Source: Tubulanus polymorphus
Taxonomy: Eukaryota > Nemertea > Palaeonemertea > Tubulaniformes > Tubulanidae
Assembly: GCF_964204645.1 (NCBI RefSeq)
Contig: NC_134032.1
Coordinates: 2,752,916-2,816,915, forward strand
Direction: 5' to 3'
DNA: 64,000 bases
Shown: positions 22,674 to 34,744 of the stretch, piece after piece
Numbering within the stretch: the first letter of the stretch is position 1
How the letters are laid out: the number at the start of each line of letters is the position of its first letter
Program-made: the position numbers and the translations under genes
Notes under the pieces: model-generated
Told to the model about the DNA's origin: nothing
The model's input: only the letters and a program-made list of their open reading frames with translations
Database searches by the model: none

Positions 22674-24882
22674 ACAGTCAGGAACACTTTCCAAAAACGG
22701 CTTATTCTGCCAATTTCGGCGTTTTCCGCCAATAACAGCAGAATCAGACATTTATGGATTACTCAGTTTTAAACTGCTTCTGCCAATTTAACCGAAATCG
22801 GCGTTTTCTGCCATTTTTGGCTTGTTCTTAAAAAACGCCATTTCCGCCATTTTCAGCTGTTACAGTTTTTTAAACTACATCGTCAGAAACGGCGTTTTTA
22901 GCTTAGATAGTTTTACAGGTGCTATTTATAGTGCTTAGTTCGATGGGAGTCCCTATTATGACATCATCGCTTTTCTGCTGGCATACATTTGTATATTTGC
23001 GCCGAAAAATTAATCTCATTGATCCATTCCAGGCTTCAAGAAAGAATTAAATATAAATGTACGGGTTTCCGATGGCAAATGTATTTGAATTCTGTTCTTC
23101 TGTATACCTGTATTCTATGTAATAAATATATACATACATGTATCCCAAATTGTTTCGAAAATGTTTGTTGTATTTTGAAATGAGTCTAGATACAGCTGTA
23201 TTGATTTTGAGTTGTAACGTCATCGGCCACCAATTCATTCAATCACTATCCATCACAAGTCCAATTAGCTTGGAGGCATCGAAGATGTTAATTACCTTCA
23301 ATTAACCAACATCATATGCAGTCCAATATATCCCTCAACCATTCTATGCTTTATTAGGCAAGATAAGACCATGGGCAAAACTTAAAACTAGATTTTTGAT
23401 ACACTAGTTTATACATCCATGATTGATTTGTCTTATGAGAATGATAATTATAATAATAATTTTATTTTTTATTTTTAACATATAATATTTACACATCCGT
23501 TCACCTCAGCAAATTAATTATTTTATTCCGAACAAAGGTACCGTGTAGACACTAGGGAAAACGTCTAAGTGGGTGGGGGAATCCTCATATATAACAAGTG
23601 GACTGCCAATAATGGCTTAATAGTTTATGATTATAAAACTAACTACGCCAAAAACGGCGGAATACGCCAGAAATGGCGAATGTTTTTATGTGTACCCATG
23701 GCAACGTTTACTTGAAAACTTTATAATAGTTTTTAAAACTAGTTCCCAAATTTATTTTTACCAAAAATCATGATTAATAAACTTGTTTCATGCTGTAGTA
23801 GTTTTGAGAGTTTTCCAGGAGTTTTTTGGCTTCATATGACGTAATCATTTAGAAAAACGTAAATTTGACCACTTTACCTAGCTCAAAAATTTCCATCCTA
23901 GCGTCATATGAAAGCTTATCATCTGCTCGAGATTATGACGTCATCGGCAACATGCGCTAATTGAACCGGAAGTGCGCAAAAAACTTTAAAGCAAAACCAC
24001 AGGGGCTTGTTAACTGGCTTGGATTTTACTTCCAGGTTGTTGATAATCTCGCGAGAATGGCGCTAAATTCAAACTGCAAATAAATTCAAAATATCACAGA
24101 ATAACCTCTTGTTGATGTTGTTTATTTATAGAGTTTCGATAAACAATTAGCTGTTAAGGATCAGTATCAGCGGGCGCGACGCCTTACTATATTAAAATAA
24201 CAAGGGATGAAACGGCTTCGCTTTAGCCTGTGACCGTATTGATGCGGCGGAAACCACTGCGCATGCGCGGCAACTTTCCGAAAGGTTAAGATCAGTTCAA
24301 GTTCAATTGATTCTTCTCAAAAACCTATGTCAAGCCAAGGCAATCACACTTCTAAGGAAATTATCAATTTTTGAATTGATGTAGAAAAACTATAATGTGT
24401 AGTTTGATTGACAGCTCACTAGCGCTCGGAAGTTGCCGCGCATGCGCAGTGGTTTTCGCCGCATCAATACGGTCACAGGCAAAAGCGAAGCCATTTCATC
24501 CCTTGTTATTTTAATATAGTAGCCTAAGGCGTCGCACCCGCTGATACTGATCCTTAACAGCCAATTGTTTATCGAAACTCTATAGTGGATAAATAAACAA
24601 CATCAACAAGAGGTATTTCTGTGATATTTTGAATTTATTTGCAGTTTAAATTTAGCGCCATTCTCGCGAGATTATCAACAACCTGGAAGTAAAATCCAAG
24701 CCAATTACAAGCCCCTGTGAGCAAAACTCGAAACTTAGTGAGCTGAAACTGGCTGATTAAGCCATAAACGACTGTGAAAGTTTCAAAACTGAGTGATCCA
24801 TAAACGGCTGATTCTGCCGTAATTGGCGGAAAACGCCGAAATTGGCAGAATTAAGCCGTTTTTGGAAAGTGTTCCTGACTGT
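22674..24882. mobile_element. Inverted-repeat element with nested fold-back insertion
   Basis: About 110 bp at the left (from ACAGTCAGGAACACTTTCC, 22674) is repeated inverted at the right (to 24882), both rich in GCCAATTTCGGCGTTTTCCG-like words. Flanks share only CCC, so the target duplication is unclear. There is no transposase frame. A younger fold-back element (23998-24719) lies inside. Short frames such as 24823-25020 run through the right terminal repeat and are not genes. Confidence 0.65.
23998..24719. mobile_element. Fold-back element, 8-bp target duplication, copy 1
   Basis: Arms of about 290 bp run inward from CACAGGGGCTTG at 23998 and CAAGCCCCTGTG ending at 24719. They include the words GATAATCTCGCGAGAATGGC and AACAAGGGATGAAACGGCTT. 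The flanks carry a perfect 8-bp direct duplication, AGCAAAAC (23990-23997 and 24720-24727). The spacer is about 130 bp and non-coding. Eight-bp duplications point to hAT-type or Mutator-type transposition in trans. Confidence 0.85.
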
Positions 24883-25856
24883 CCCATTCAACCAGGAATT
24901 CGTGAATTAATACACCATTATAGGCCTACAACAAAAAGCACATCTTCCCAAACGAGAAACTTATATTTTAATCTGTTCAGCTTACAGCTGGTCTTCTCCG
25001 CTTTCTATTTACCTTATTAGAGCCAGAGTTATTAGGAAATGTTTCTCAGTTTTCTAGCATGATTCATTTCAGCCGCCATGACGAAATAAGGTTTGCTCCG
25101 GCAATTTGAAATTGACCGAATCCGCTCCACGGCATCCTCACCTGCCAGGGTCTGAACGCCGCCTGCCGAGGGTGAAGATGGTGTTTGGTGTGAAACTAGA
25201 AAGGATTCGCCATTGAAAATTCCTACATTGACTATTGCTTTGACTATGGGCGACTTCAATATGTCAAAAACAATTGCTGGTGTGTATTTGACCATACTGT
25301 ACCGATACACCGGGTCGCGAAATGAAAATCTGTTGGACCGCGGATTCATCATTAGTCGGCCTCTAAAAACTGTCATCTCGGTAAAATACATCATCTCGGT
25401 GATAAGGATGACCGTCGTTGATAGTTTTCTTTATATGAAAAGTGTTCATAGGAATTGAAATTTGGAGTGATATCAGTCACAGCTGTAACCCTTTTTCATT
25501 GTCAGTTCTTTTTTGGAATTCAAGTAGATTAGTGAAAATATCAATGATGAAGTTCACTTACTTACACAAGTACCGTTTTTACTGTCGCATGCGAGCCCCC
25601 TATTTCACACGAATCGGACAACTTTTCGAAACAAAAAGATCTATCCAACTGCATATCTTCGGGTATAAACCGGTATTCGAAAAACGCCTAATGAAAAACA
25701 CCGAATCGGAAAACGCATAACGCCTAATTCATAGTAACATCCAAGAAATTGACCTAAATCCCTAAGTGAACTATGTACGCAACGCTACATAGTTCACGTC
25801 GGAGTGCGTGGAGCCCCGCCTGTTCCATTTTCGTTTCTACTGTCTTTGGTTACACA

Positions 25857-26646
25857 CACAGGGGTTTGGCGCACAGGGGTTTGGCAATGGGCTTGGATTT
25901 TATTCCGGGTTGTTGATAATCTCGCGAGAATGGCGCTAAATATGAACTGCGAATAAATTCAAAATATCACGGAAATACCTTGTGTTTATGTTGTTTATTT
26001 ATCCGCTATAAAGTTTCGATAAACAATTGGTTGTTAAGAATCATTATCAGACGGTCGTCACGCTTTACTATATAAAATCACAAGGGATGAAACGCAGTTC
26101 AAGTCGTGCCAGCCAGAAAGTTGGGACAGTCACGTGACTTAACGCTTCTCATTTGACTGAACGCGAACCTGAAGCATATAAGACGGAAACTATGATACGA
26201 AAAATGTTTGAGAATAACTTACATTCAAATGCATTTTTTGACTATGAATTATATATTTCATCATAATTTATTCTTTATAAGTTATTTATTTCATATGAAT
26301 CATAATCTGACAATTGATATCGGTCTGTAAATATGTTAACTTTTCATGTTAAAGTTTTAAATGTGATGGCATCATCAGAATGTCACGTGACTGTCCCAAC
26401 TTTCTGGCTGGCACAACTCTGAAGGCGTTTCATCCCTTGTTATTTTATATAGTAGCGTGACGACCGTCTGATAATGATTCTTAACGACCAATTGTTTATC
26501 GAAACTTTATAGCGGATAACTAAACAATATAACGCAAGGTATTTCCGTGATATTTTGAATTTATTCGCAGTTCATATTTAGCGCCATTCTCGCGAGATTA
26601 TCAACAACCCGGAAATAAAATCCAAGCCCATCGCCAAACCCCTGTG
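25857..26646. mobile_element. Fold-back element, 8-bp target duplication, copy 2
   Basis: Same family as 23998-24719: terminal CACAGGGG, long arms with the TCGCGAGA and CAAGGGATGAAACG blocks, and flanks GTTACACA (25849-25856) and GTTACAGA (26647-26654), 7 of 8 identical. The left terminus holds a small tandem repeat of its outermost 15 bp (CACAGGGGTTTGGCG twice). The centre has another inverted word, TTGGGACAGTCACGTGAC. Confidence 0.85.
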
Positions 26647-26654
26647 GTTACAGA

Positions 26655-29373
26655 GGCCAGTGGTGCAGGTGTGCGATAGTCTGGATCCGCGCCGTGCGGT
26701 ATCTTTGCGAGACCTTCGACAAAGGATTGAACTTGCGTTTACTGATCTACGGATAAGATATGATCGAAACTAGTAGATCAAAACTAGATTCGCGGCGAAC
26801 AGACTCAGTTTGTAAAGTGCCTGGCGGCAATGATACCCACTTCACGTCAGAAAATATTCCGTAAACACCCGCTTCGTGTCCGTGCCGCAGTCCGCAGTGA
26901 TTCGGTAATGAAATAGATAGACTGGTTACCGGTTTAGAACTTCATATTGAATGGTCAGGCAACCAGTCGGAAATGGATGGCGCTGCTGATTTTTCAAACT
27001 AATCCTATTGGATTGTTCATGTAACATTTTCATTTCAGAGTGTGTTCAAGGAGCTTTGCAAGATTACCCAACATTGTTGAATGGTTTTTGGTCTGTCAGA
27101 TAATTCAAATGCGCATGACATTGAACGTGGTCAAGAAATTGCTGCAAATCGAAGGATCTATACTTCTTGGTTTATTCGGTGTACGCGACAAATCATCCAC
27201 TCGGTAGATTTAAACCAGGATACAGAATATGACGAAGCAAATTTGTGGTCTCAACGAATGCAGTTAATCATCCTAAGTCTAATCGGTAATTTATAGCCTG
27301 CTTGGCTGAATGCAATTCCGGCTTATTCTGTTTTACCGGGAGTTAATCGGGTCATTTTTGAGGTCTAAATCCTGAGTTCTGTCCAGATGGTTCCGTTTGC
27401 ATTTTTATTGAAATTTCTGTAGTACACCTTCGGTAGGGTTCTGTCAAACAGGTTTTTGATCAATGGATTGGTTTCATCAGTTTAGTAAAAAGGGAAAAAG
27501 GTTTATCTTCGAGAAGTGTAGATACCCATTTTTCAGCCACAATACAAACAATAATAACATAATATAATATTTAATTAACGTTGAACTGTATTTACAGATT
27601 ACAGACAAGTAACTTGTAGAAAGCGAAGAATTTTTGTTGATTTTCGCATTTTTCTCGAAAAATATTAGATTCACTTACTGGCCTGACCTCCGCGCATCAA
27701 TTCTACTTGCTAGTATAACCACTAAATTTTGTGCCGCGATTTAACATACTCTTGGCACACTGCCAACCAACAGCCATAACAAAGTTCAACCAAAAATTCG
27801 GCTCGTTGCTAAGGGCCTGTGCTTTTTGTGGGATTCGAATCCATTCTGAAAATTATACAAAATCATTTTGTAATCCTTCATTCACGTATTTAAACTACCC
27901 GCGCGACGCGGCCCGCAAGTTTCGACGAATGTGATACCGGCGTTAGTGGTACTGGGTTTTCGCTTTGCAATTTCCTTCCATAATTCAATTCGAGCAAACT
28001 TTTCCGATACGTAAATCAATTTTTAGTGAAATCAATACCATACACTTCTTCTGAACAAAATCGCAAGTAGAATACTCCCTGGTACTAAATTCGAGTCGTT
28101 TGGAGCTTTTAATCAACCGGACTGACTATACCAGTAAATATAAAATGGACTCCGGAGCTTCCTCGGTAACTGATCAGTGCTAATGATTGCTGTTGACTGA
28201 ACTAACCTGACCAGGATAGTTTAAAATGTCACATATCACAGGGAAAATAACTGATTATAACTTATCAATGAAACTTCTGTCAAGAATCGTTTGGGTAGAT
28301 GTTCGAACGGATTGTTGTTTAGGATAATAAGGTCGGGCTTTGGCGACTGGAACATCGTTACAGCAAAGTTTGATTCCTAACGCTGCTCTTAACATGATTG
28401 ATTTGTGAACGCTGATTTGTGTTTGAGTTCACGTGAGTACGTCGAATCTAATCGATATTATATTATAATTGCGATGGTTCTAAAATATGTTGGCCAAAAA
28501 CTATAACAGCAGTCCTCCACTTCATTATTCTACTGTAGATCTTTATTCAGGAAAAAGGCTTTTGAAACGACAAGTAAACAACGACAATCCGGATAATATA
28601 GACCGTAGCAGCTTGGCTTGAATTTCCATGTATGCACACAAATTAATCCACTTTTAGTATATGTTGTTCCCAATTCAGACTACGGACAGAATGACTGAAT
28701 GTCAAAAGACTTCATCGAAGGTTGTCGGAATCAAAGATTACTCTTTTTTTACCCCAATGGAAAGAGATAATTTATTCGTCATCCAATGCAGCAAAAATTA
28801 GATTGCCCGGACTTCATCAGTCCTATTCGATTTAGATTTAGCTTAGGCATGGCTTATATCTAATGCCAGTCTCATCCAGCTATCAACCTTTTGTCCGTAC
28901 ACATCCACCCAGACGGTTCGACAAACATTCATAATTTTCTCAAAACGCATTCGTCCAGGTGTCGCCACCTCCTGTGGCAGTGCTCCAGATATCATTCTTT
29001 GTAAATAAATTAGGGCGCCATGTCTGAACAATCAGTTTTAGACAGACATTTGCCATTTTGTGAAAAATGTGCTCGTCTAGTTTTTGCCATTCGAAAGATG
29101 ATGGTCTGAGGGTTGTGTCGCTACAGAGAGAGCAGATTGACAGCTGCATAAAACCATATTTGTTCTAGTCACATTGACATCCGTAAGACAGTTAAGATTT
29201 AAGAACAATCTTTGCATCTAGGAGCAGCATTGGAAAAAATTTGGCCTAAGGAAAATGAGCTATCTTCTTTCTAACGAACGCAGAGAAATTCGTATTTCAA
29301 AAGGGGCTTTTTGAATCCACAATTTGAATCGGTTACATGTGAACTTTGTACAAGGAGCTTTCATTTTAGTATT
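26655..29373. other. Mostly non-coding; a few unrecognised short frames
   Basis: Nothing here is supported as a gene. On the minus strand at 28843-29149 two overlapping frames (62 and 69 codons) look protein-like, with a possible frame switch near 29000, but no family is recognised. The 71-codon frame at 27081 is likewise unassigned. Confidence 0.3.
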
Positions 29374-30850
29374 TCATTGTCGACGACGTTTATATTTTGC
29401 CTGTATTGATTTCAAATCGATAGTCAGTATCGTGTAAAGAAGGGGATTCAGGGACGAGTTGATCGGCAAGAAAAGAACCGCCAGCCAAGCCGCCACCTGA
29501 TTCGGTATGTCCACCCGGAACACCGCGCAAAACTGAACGGTTATTATCGGCAGCCAGCAAAATAAATTGGAAAGATTTATCACCAAACTCCTACGCGCTA
29601 AAACCAGCTCGGTAGGGTCGATTCTACCGGAGCCGGACCTGCTTCCAGATACGAGTCTGTACATCTGCGCATAAGTCGTCATTATCGTAGCGAGTATTGC
29701 CGAGTTAGACACGGCAAAAATCGCCAGAGAATATTGCCAGGCGTGTACGTCAATGGTGAGCAAATTCATAGGTAAACAAACTCCGGTTGTGCCATAGAAA
29801 TTATGACCGAAGTACGGCAATTGTGAAAGCGGTGACAAAGAGATTAAAACAAGTATAAGCCAGCATATACAACAAATACCGGTGACGTGTTTTGGGGTTA
29901 CGAAAAAACTGTCGGAAAATAGATCTGTGATATTCGAGTATCGATGACGTGTTAATACGAGCAGGAAAGTCAAAGAGCCTTCACACGAAACGGTTACTAG
30001 AATCCCGGCAACACGACACAACGAACTGCCCGTCCACATTTCAGAATTTAAGAAATAAACGCCTTTGTAAACGTAATCGGCACCCGCGATCAAGAATAAA
30101 TAAATCGACATCAGAAAATCGCAAGCTGCGAGATTCATGATGAGGATATCAGAGGAACTGTTGTTTGTTTTGGATGATGATAGTCGAATGCGAAGTAAAA
30201 TGACAACGCTGTTGGCGAAAAAGCTGAACGCAGCGATGACCCAGATGATCGCTCGGAGAACTGAATTACCCATCAGGTCGGAACAGGAGGAAAATTGATC
30301 AGCTTCGGGAAGGCACTGGTCGACATTCGGAGCCATGCAGCAAAATTTGTACGCATCAGATTTAAGGGAGACTAGTGATGTCAGGTTACCGAAAGTATCA
30401 TTGTCTGTAGAAATGTAATTTGAATTGTTTGCTAAATCAAGATGCAAAAGTTCGTTTAAACCAGAGAAAGCATGTTTAGATATTAAGTTGATGTTATTGC
30501 TGCTGATATTTAATGAAGTCATTGAGGAGAGACCTGAGAATACATTTGCACCAAGTACCGAAATGTGCAGTCCGTGCAGATCAAACATTGGAAGCGATCT
30601 TAAACCGCTGAAGCTTCCTTCTTCTAAATATCGAATTGGATTTTCTGTTATAAACAGTTCCTTCAGACTACCCAAGCCTGAAAATGATTTCGCGTATAAG
30701 GATGTTATGTTATTGTGAGTAAGGTCTAAGGAGTTAAGATTACGCAGGTTTGAGAACGAGTTTGGCAAAACGTGCGATAAACCATTGAAGGAGATATTGA
30801 GCGTGCGAAGATAAACGAATGAAGAAAATGTCGACACATTGAAAATTACT
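29374..30850 (-). CDS. GRL101-like receptor, LRR and 7TM part of last exon
   Basis: About five leucine-rich repeats (for example YLRTLNISFNGL, SLDLTHNNITSL, TSLNISSNNINLI) are followed by a cysteine hinge (CCMAP...C...C) and seven hydrophobic segments. Visible landmarks are a TM2 NLAACDFLM block, TRHRY in place of DRY after TM3, a cysteine pair typical of TM3 and extracellular loop 2 (LCRVAG and GVCLP), CWLP in TM6 and NPLLY in TM7. The tail is short (LKSIQAKYKRRRQ), ending at TGA. The first in-frame start-like codon at 30837 is GTG inside an LRR. The segment is therefore the continuation of the upstream exon frame, which runs out of register here, not a separate gene. Confidence 0.85.
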
Positions 30851-33800
30851 GTTATTTGACAGCATTAGAATTCGAGTTGTAATCGCTAGGAGGTCAGTGA
30901 TATCGGTGAGACCGACATTTCTACAGTCAACAGAATGACCTTGACATTTACAACGGTTAGGGCATGTGACGTTGCAGAAAGCCTCGTCATCGGTCGTATA
31001 TTTACAATTCATAACACCATCACAAACTTCCGATTGCGGAATGCATCGATTTTCGTGGCCACATTTAAACATTCCTGGACATGAAAATGTCTCGCAATTG
31101 TGTTCATCTTCTGAATTGGGACAATCTGATTGACCATCACACACCTGTCTGATCGGTATACAATACGATATTTCGAGATTTCTACAAACCGGGTAACCAG
31201 ATGACATCCTTTCTAGAACACATCTGTGACGTCTAGAATAGCAATGCAGAGAATCGAAAGAACATCTTTGTTCATCAGATTCCTCGCAAAGATTTGTGAA
31301 GTTGCTCACACAGTGATTCTCAATATTGCAATGAATCATGGGATTTACTGTTACATTATTAGTTGATATTAATTCATCTTCTTCGAGACTCCCACTGCAA
31401 TCCACGACTCCATCCTGATTCAACTGGGAACTGATACATTCTCCACTGTTACACATGAACCCCTCACATAGTTGAGTGGTGCAATAAATTTCATCGGAGC
31501 CGTCTTGACAATTCATTACTCCGTCACATCTGTTAGACCTACTGACACATTGACCACTTTTACATCGGTATTGGCCGGGCGAACATGGAATATGAAAGCA
31601 CAAGTTCTCATCGGAACCATCCGGACAATCCTGTATGAAATCACAGAACCCACTTATCGATATGACCCGTCCATCGTTACAGCTGAACTGACTGTCTAGA
31701 TGTATATCCGTACAGTTAAGTTCATCTTCACCGCGTTGACAGTCGTATCTGGTATCACATACGCGATGGTCGCTGATACATCTTCCGTCGTTACATCGAA
31801 ACTGCCACGATTTACAACCGCTTATAGAAGCTAACTCTTCATCAGTTACATTGTAGGAACACAAAACAGAATGTACAACGCCTATTTCTGTTGCGTTATC
31901 AATGGTTGGAGCAGACCAAACCAGTGAATAAATATACGTGATTTCATCCCTGGTTAGTGTTGGCCTTATCGCTCTGAATCTGTTCCATCCATCAGTTACT
32001 AACACAGCGCCATATTGGTGTTGATAGTTAAACGTAGTGATAACGTTATTCACTTTATTGTCCGTTAAAGAAGTGAACGTGCCTATTTCACCACGAATAG
32101 CGCGACACATCTCCGTCGCTGTTTCGATATCTAAACCTCGTTGTTTGTTCCAGTCTGTCAGTATTTGGTAGCACCGTCCGGCTATACCTAGCCAATTTCG
32201 GGTACAGGTTGAGTTTAAAGTGATAGTGTTTAGCGTCATATTGTCACTAATGGCTACTTCTGTTTCATTTGCAATCGTTGTTAGAATGTCCCCTTGCTTG
32301 TTATCATATCGATCTGATTCGCAAACAAAACTAGTGTGAACCTCCTCGATTTGACACGGGAATCGAACCCAGTTCGCCGATCCTCGCGGATTATTCAGTA
32401 TCATCGCCGTACACGGCATATTGACGTCATTTATCGGTTGTTTTCGAGGAGGAGATATCAATCCATGAATAACTTCTGGTATCGTTTCGTTACTAGTAGG
32501 TTTATACCACTCCGTGTAGCTCAATGGTTTGCCATCAGTCCACGCGTAATGCCCATCAGTATTCGGCTGTAAAATACACAGTTAGTTTGTATGCCTCCTT
32601 TAGCAATTGAGTTTCCCTTTATGTTCATGATTTCTAGAATCGTGTATCAATAATCGGTAAATTTTGCCTATTTACTATATGATCGGGGCCGTTCAAATAA
32701 GTTACAATTCGCTTAAAATGCCCCTGAATAAAAAAGAAATTCTAGAATGGAATTTACCTGCAATTTCAATCCAACCATTATTACGAGCGCTTTCTGCGAA
32801 TATGCCTCGTCCAGAAGTTTTGTCGCGAATAATCTTTTTATAGCCATCATTTCCTGTTCTGAGTTGATACTGAGTAGATGTCCCGCGTACTCATATCTAC
32901 AGTGCGATTCAGCCTTCTCCCAATTCTGACGTTCGTGTCTGATGTATTTCACGCAAGAAAGATATCCAGACTCGATGAATCCAGATTTACAGCGATTACC
33001 TTCGCTTTCGGCTGCTTCTTTTAATATAGCATATTGTATTTGGAACGTCGGCACTCGGTCTTTAAGCAGGAAAGAGACTCCATTAGCGATTAAACTGTGA
33101 AATACACTACCGAGTAATGAAAATTCAAGCGTACAGATTTTCGAGTCAAGTGGTTGGCGCCGCGTGCTGCCAATCAACTGAGTGAACAAAATCGCATCTT
33201 TATCTCTTGGAGAAGTTTTTGAGCACGGCGTTCTTTCTATGTGTTTGATAACGAATCTGTAATACCCCTGTTCATGTCTAGTTCTTGCTTCCATATCAAT
33301 AAAGTCGAAGCGATAGATTTGAGAGCTTGCTAAGAAGCCCGCGAACCCCGGATAGTTCGGCGACTGCATGATCCCGCATTTGTCTTTAAACCGTTCGAAA
33401 ATTGTTCCAGCCCCGAATGTCCTAACCTTTTTCAAACCTAGACATTTACGACGCAGTTTAACTATCAGCGCATACTGCCAGAACCTGTTATCGCTGTTTA
33501 TCGTGACGCTGTTCAATAAGAGACCGTTATCGAGATACTGACTTGTTAAAACCATAAATCTGCGGCACGGTAGTTTCTGATCAGTAGGAAAACATCGATC
33601 GATCTGATATTCGTGTTCTGATAGTATATGAATGTTCTTCAAGTGAAGGCGTCGGTTTTCAGGCGTAATTACGACGCAGTGTGACGTAATATCGATCTGG
33701 CGTTCTCCTTCCTGTAGCATGTATCCCGTACAGTCCGTCGGTTGAAATCCTATATCTTGGTAATATCCGTCTTCCAACAACTGTCCGTCCCAGTTGTAAG

Positions 33801-34688
33801 CGTATGCTACTATAGTAACCGGGCCCCCTGATGTAATCAGACTGACGACGTTACGGTCGTACCTGGTCGAAGTGGGACAATACGGACCGTAGCGTCGGGC
33901 CGTTAAGTTACCCCCGTCGTATATGTAAAATCCGGCTCGTTCGCAGTCCTCCGATAAAATCAACATGCGTAATTCATCGTCGTTGATGTCGACCTCGGAT
34001 GTGAACATTATTCTATCGACGCGATACGAAATCGTCGGCTCGTTTCTAGCTCGGAACGTTGCAAAAAGTGGTAAATGATTTAAAGGCTGCGGAGAAATAT
34101 ATTAAAAGTCGTTGGAAATGCATATTTTGGCGTTTCATGATATTTCGAAGAAAATAAAAATAAACTGTAGATTGTATTACAGTGGAACCTCGTTAGTACG
34201 ATTTGTGCGATGGAAAAAAAACGTGAGAGTCGCAGAGGCCGTATGGTTAAAGCCGCCAGTCATTGGTCTCGTCAATCCAGGGTTTATGGGTTCGAACCCT
34301 GGTGGCGACAGCGTTTCTTGGTCAAAGGTTCTTCTCTGGTCTCTCCCCCATTGGAAAAAGAAACATCGAACCCGCTCATAATGACCGTACTAACCGAATT
34401 TCGTAGTAACCCTCGTAAAACAAATCCTCAATTACCTCAATATTTCATCTTTAGCTTAAAACGCCGTATCATACTCCTGCTATTTGTTTTCACTGTCACT
34501 GTCAATTTAAAAAAGGGAACTCAAGTGGACGATAGTACTAATAGTCTTTATTTACTATAGAAATGAATAGGAGATCGTGAAATTTTTACATCGTATTACC
34601 GGGAATTTCGTATTAACGTGATTGCGACTAAGCCAACATTTACCGGTATACAATTTTTTTCGCTGCACGCCGAATCGTACTAACCAGG

Positions 34689-34744
<56 letters not shown>

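Noticed and set aside
25032-25394. 120-codon minus-strand gene
   Set aside because: No recognisable domain, no splice or start context, and a plus-strand frame overlaps it; length alone is not enough in this composition.
34229-34310. Functional tRNA gene
   Set aside because: A- and B-boxes are good and the acceptor partly pairs, but the anticodon stem is poor and the sequence sits in an intron; SINE or tRNA pseudogene is likelier.
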